NCBI GenBank assembly: GCA_022600235.1
Contig: JAHZKS010000106.1
Location: 1-24,693 of the forward strand
Source of the DNA: Alphaproteobacteria bacterium
Lineage (GTDB): Bacteria; Pseudomonadota; Alphaproteobacteria; Rickettsiales; JABSSG01
Direction: 5' to 3'
Length of the DNA: 24,693 bases
Shown: one piece after another, positions 22,664 to 24,693 of the stretch
Layout of the letters: every line of letters starts with the position of its first letter
Numbering within the stretch: the stretch's first letter is position 1
Program-made: the position numbers and the translations under genes
Notes under the pieces: model-generated
Told to the model about the DNA's origin: nothing
The model's database searches: none
What the model saw: the letters and a program-made list of their open reading frames with translations, nothing else

Positions 22664-23556
22664 CGAATCTTGAAGCAAAAAACCAAAATTTATCTAACAA
22701 AGAACAAGTAGAAAAAAGAAGAAAAAATCTAAGTAAGGCTAAAGAATTATTGCAACCTTTATTTGTGAAAAAAATGTATTTAGCTGATGAACTAGAAAGA
22801 AAGTCAAAAATGTCTTTAGGAAAACGTATGTATAAAAGCGTATTCTCTGCAAATAAAACCAAAGAACAGCAAGTTTCTAAAGATTTAAAAGAAGCAAATC
22901 AAGAATATAAAGCATTACTAACAAAAATCTCAAAAAAGCACCCTAAAGGTCAGAAATTTAAACTCACAAAAGAAGAGTTAAAATCCCTCCAGCCACTACA
23001 TAATAGAAGGAAGTATCTATCAAGTGAGCAACTTAAAATCGAGAATAATAAAAAACTAGAGAACGCACAAAAAATCAGCAATAAATTTAAAAAACAAAGC
23101 CAAGGGATGCAAAAAGTAGCTACAGAACTAAAGTCCACTGAAAAGCAAGTGGTAGGGTTCATAAAAGGGCAACAAACAAAATTAAATGAAGTAAACTCCC
23201 AAATAAAGCAAAAGATGAATCGATTTGCAGAAAAAGCCGGAAAACCTTCTGCAGGTTACAAACCATCAGATGCAGAAAAAAGATCTTTAATGCCTCTTGT
23301 GAAAAAAAGAATGATGCATAAAAAGGCCATTGAAGAACGAAGTAAGTTCCTAAAAAATGCAGTCCTGAAGAATCGTATAGCATTTGACAAACGTGCGACA
23401 CAATTACGAGAGAATGCAAATAAGATGGAAAAACTATCAAAGCGTGCTTTTCAACCATCTGATGCTTTGGTTATGAAAATGGCTTCACAATCTCTCAGAC
23501 CTCAAGCAACACCTAAAGTTAAGAAATCTCAAGGAAGAGATAAGCGCACTAGATAA
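22636..23556 (+). CDS. Lysine-rich coiled-coil repeat protein, unknown function; true start uncertain
   Basis: From TTG at 22636 the frame gives 306 residues, very basic and almost wholly helical, with no signal peptide or membrane segment. It holds a recurring unit: LQPLFVKKMYLADELERKSK (39-58), SLQPLHNRRKYLSSEQL (117-133) and SLMPLVKKRMMHKKAIEERS (217-236). The last two follow a Gly/Lys/Pro-rich lead (KKHPKGQKFKLTKEE and KAGKPSAGYKPSDAEK). I know no such family. The frame stays open back to 22549 with no ATG, GTG or TTG before 22636, and no ribosome-binding site precedes that TTG. Translation therefore probably begins at the ATG at 22526, in the other frame, and shifts, or the start has been disrupted. 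High charge suggests nucleic-acid or membrane-surface binding, or a host-directed protein; none is demonstrated. Confidence 0.6.
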   Translation: MRTKIQKGLANLEAKNQNLSNKEQVEKRRKNLSKAKELLQPLFVKKMYLADELERKSKMSLGKRMYKSVFSANKTKEQQVSKDLKEANQEYKALLTKISKKHPKGQKFKLTKEELKSLQPLHNRRKYLSSEQLKIENNKKLENAQKISNKFKKQSQGMQKVATELKSTEKQVVGFIKGQQTKLNEVNSQIKQKMNRFAEKAGKPSAGYKPSDAEKRSLMPLVKKRMMHKKAIEERSKFLKNAVLKNRIAFDKRATQLRENANKMEKLSKRAFQPSDALVMKMASQSLRPQATPKVKKSQGRDKRTR

Positions 23557-23579
23557 AAAATATAATAAAAGAAAAAATT

Positions 23580-24029
23580 CTAACGTTTTGAGAACTGAGA
23601 TCCACGTCTTGCTTTCTTGAAACCACATTTCTTACGTTCCACAACACGACTATCTCTTGTTAGGTAGCCACCAGTTCTTAGCACAGGACGCAAATCAGGG
23701 TTAAATAGAGCAATAGCTTTACTTATACCATGCTTAATAGCTCCAGCCTGTCCAGAAAGACCTCCACCTTCAACACTACAAATAACATCAAAAGCATCTT
23801 GAGTCTTGGTAGCTTCAAAAGGTTTCTTCACTAACATTCTTAAAGTTGCTCTACCAAAATACTTTGTAATATCAATCTTGTTTATTATGATTTGACCTTT
23901 ACCAGACTTCACCCAAACCTTTGCTACAGAGTCTTTACGCTTACCAGTAGCATAAGACCTGCCGAAATTATCTTTCTTAGGCTCTCTTACTTGAATATCT
24001 GATTCTATATTTTCAATAATTTCAGTCAT
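23580..24029 (-). CDS. rpsI: 30S ribosomal protein S9
   Basis: S9 sits in the head of the small subunit, with its C-terminal tail touching P-site tRNA. The 149-residue protein has an acidic N-terminal extension (about 22 residues), then GRSYATGKRKDSVAKVWVK, GGGLSGQAGAIKHGIS and the C-terminal KKARRGSQFSKR with the terminal Ser-Lys-Arg. The N-terminal extension is common in alphaproteobacteria. It follows rplM by 11 bases, the standard rplM-rpsI operon. It ends convergent with the coiled-coil gene, in an AT-only stretch without a recognisable hairpin terminator. Confidence 0.97.
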   Translation of the reverse strand: MTEIIENIESDIQVREPKKDNFGRSYATGKRKDSVAKVWVKSGKGQIIINKIDITKYFGRATLRMLVKKPFEATKTQDAFDVICSVEGGGLSGQAGAIKHGISKAIALFNPDLRPVLRTGGYLTRDSRVVERKKCGFKKARRGSQFSKR

Positions 24030-24040
24030 GTATTTTATTA

Positions 24041-24517
24041 TTAATTTTTGAAGTTTTTACTATTTAAAGACGCAACATCTAATACTGTAGGCTTTTGCGC
24101 TTCATGCTTATGCTCTTCGTTAGAATACAAATATAAATGTTTCATTTGTTGTCTACCAAGCTTATTTCTTGATATCATTCTTTCTACCGCCTTTCTTAAA
24201 ACAAAAGTAGATTTATCACCATCCATAGCTTTCTGAGCTGTAATGCTTTTAATTCCACCAGGAAATCCTGTGTGTCTATAATAAATCTTACCATCCTTAG
24301 ATAGCTTATTACCCGTAAGAACCATTTTATCTGCGTTTATTACCACTATGTGGTCTCCGCAATCCATATGTGGAGTAAATGTAGGTTTATGCTTACCACG
24401 AAGCATTTTAGCTATTATAACTGCTAATCTTCCTAGAACCAAATTTTTAGCATCAATGAGGATCCAATCCTTCTGAATTTCGCTTTGTTTTATTGAATAA
24501 GTTTTTAACATTCTCAT
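24041..24517 (-). CDS. rplM: 50S ribosomal protein L13
   Basis: L13 is an early-assembling large-subunit protein. The 158-residue product has DWILIDAKNLVLGRLAVIIA near the N-terminus, LRGKHKPTFTPHMDCGDHIVVINA, GNKLSKDGKIYYRHTGFPGG and the signature VERMISRNKLGRQQMKHLYLY with EEHKHEAQKP, all typical of L13. A second ATG two codons downstream (24511, MLKTYSIKQSEI) is an equally reasonable start. It is the first gene of the rplM-rpsI operon, with a promoter-like sequence about 20-50 bases upstream. Confidence 0.97.
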   Translation of the reverse strand: MRMLKTYSIKQSEIQKDWILIDAKNLVLGRLAVIIAKMLRGKHKPTFTPHMDCGDHIVVINADKMVLTGNKLSKDGKIYYRHTGFPGGIKSITAQKAMDGDKSTFVLRKAVERMISRNKLGRQQMKHLYLYSNEEHKHEAQKPTVLDVASLNSKNFKN

Positions 24518-24537
24518 GAAAAATAAAATATGTCACA

Positions 24538-24567
24538 CTAATATGACAAAAAAAATCGTATTGTCAA
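24538..24567 (-). promoter_or_regulatory. Predicted promoter for rplM-rpsI, with overlapping inverted repeat
   Basis: On the minus strand there is a perfect TTGACA (24562-24567), an 18-base spacer and TATTAG (24538-24543, 4 of 6). The inverted repeat TGTCA-N8-TGACA (24531-24548) covers the -10 box and could be a repressor site or a leader hairpin. The perfect -35 makes the promoter likely; the -10 is weak. Confidence 0.42.
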
Positions 24568-24573
24568 TAAGAT

Positions 24574-24693
24574 TTACAAGGAATTCTTAATTAAATCTAA
24601 AGTAATCTGGAGTATATATGAAGCAGCGAGACTGTCATCATCTTCTTTTTTGTTCTTTTTAGAAGTATCATGGGTCTTTAAAAAACTTATAGC
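24574..24693 (-). CDS. C-terminal fragment of an unknown leftward gene (runs off right edge)
   Basis: The minus strand is open from the right edge to a TAA at 24574-24576, giving 39 residues: AISFLKTHDTSKKNKKEDDD, then SLAASYILQITLDLIKNSL. A charged, flexible stretch followed by an amphipathic helix looks like a genuine protein tail, and the gene would lie upstream of rplM on the same strand. The family cannot be identified from so little. Chance openness over 40 codons is possible. Confidence 0.4.
   Translation of the reverse strand, partial: AISFLKTHDTSKKNKKEDDDSLAASYILQITLDLIKNSL

Noticed and set aside
1..24693. CRISPR array, IS element, prophage or integrase
   Set aside because: I looked for regularly spaced repeats, transposase motifs and phage genes and saw none.

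Overview
The window is AT-rich and densely packed, and carries no transposase, integrase, phage gene or CRISPR array. It looks like the chromosome of an alphaproteobacterium with a reduced, probably host-associated genome (Rickettsiales/Holosporales-like; this placement is an inference). The pointers are the alphaproteobacterial-type AddB, a cysteine-free 41-residue L36, tRNA genes with encoded CCA ends, many overlapping or abutting genes, several TTG starts, and the AT bias.

Layout. Left edge: the N-terminus of a leftward EamA/DMT permease. 290-5452, rightward: an FMN reductase, dUTPase (dut), then a complete tripartite exporter (FtsX-type permease, ATPase, HlyD-like adaptor, TolC/NodT-like lipoprotein) whose genes abut or overlap, so they are probably co-transcribed. 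5454-6320, leftward: an 8-helix membrane protein I do not recognise. 6575-6920: rpmJ (too short for a usual ORF scan) and tRNA-Arg(ACG), each with a good sigma-70-like promoter. 7013-8976, rightward: a DUF4234-like membrane protein, a class II aldolase/adducin protein and a TauE/SafE permease. 8965-11365, leftward: a PBP4-type D-Ala-D-Ala carboxypeptidase and an NAD-binding epimerase-like protein. 11431-14710, rightward: a flavin reductase overlapping addB.

14714-18390, leftward: a LysE/ArgO exporter followed by a cytochrome bd oxidase operon, read as cydP-like, cydA, cydB and a 39-residue cydX found by hand translation. 18441-19484: an acyltransferase 3 membrane protein. 19477-20220, leftward: the alanyl-tRNA editing protein AlaX. 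20281-20497: a GC-elevated non-coding segment abutting tRNA-Ser(TGA), with a 7-bp tandem copy of the tRNA 3' end. 20589-22453: a YadG/YadH-type ABC-2 transporter plus a coupled small membrane protein. 22526-23556: a lysine-rich, repeat-containing coiled-coil gene whose natural start lies in another frame. 23580-24517, leftward: rpsI and rplM with a promoter. Right edge: the C-terminus of an unknown leftward gene.

The most interesting signal is at 22561-22607. A short ATG ORF (22526) runs onto an A AAA AAG heptamer in exactly the phase where a -1 slip enters the long coiled-coil ORF. A Shine-Dalgarno-like AGGA lies upstream and a small hairpin downstream, resembling the dnaX frameshift layout. 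An ordinary indel or polymerase slippage in the A6 run are the competing explanations. The second is the GC-rich segment and duplicated acceptor end beside tRNA-Ser.
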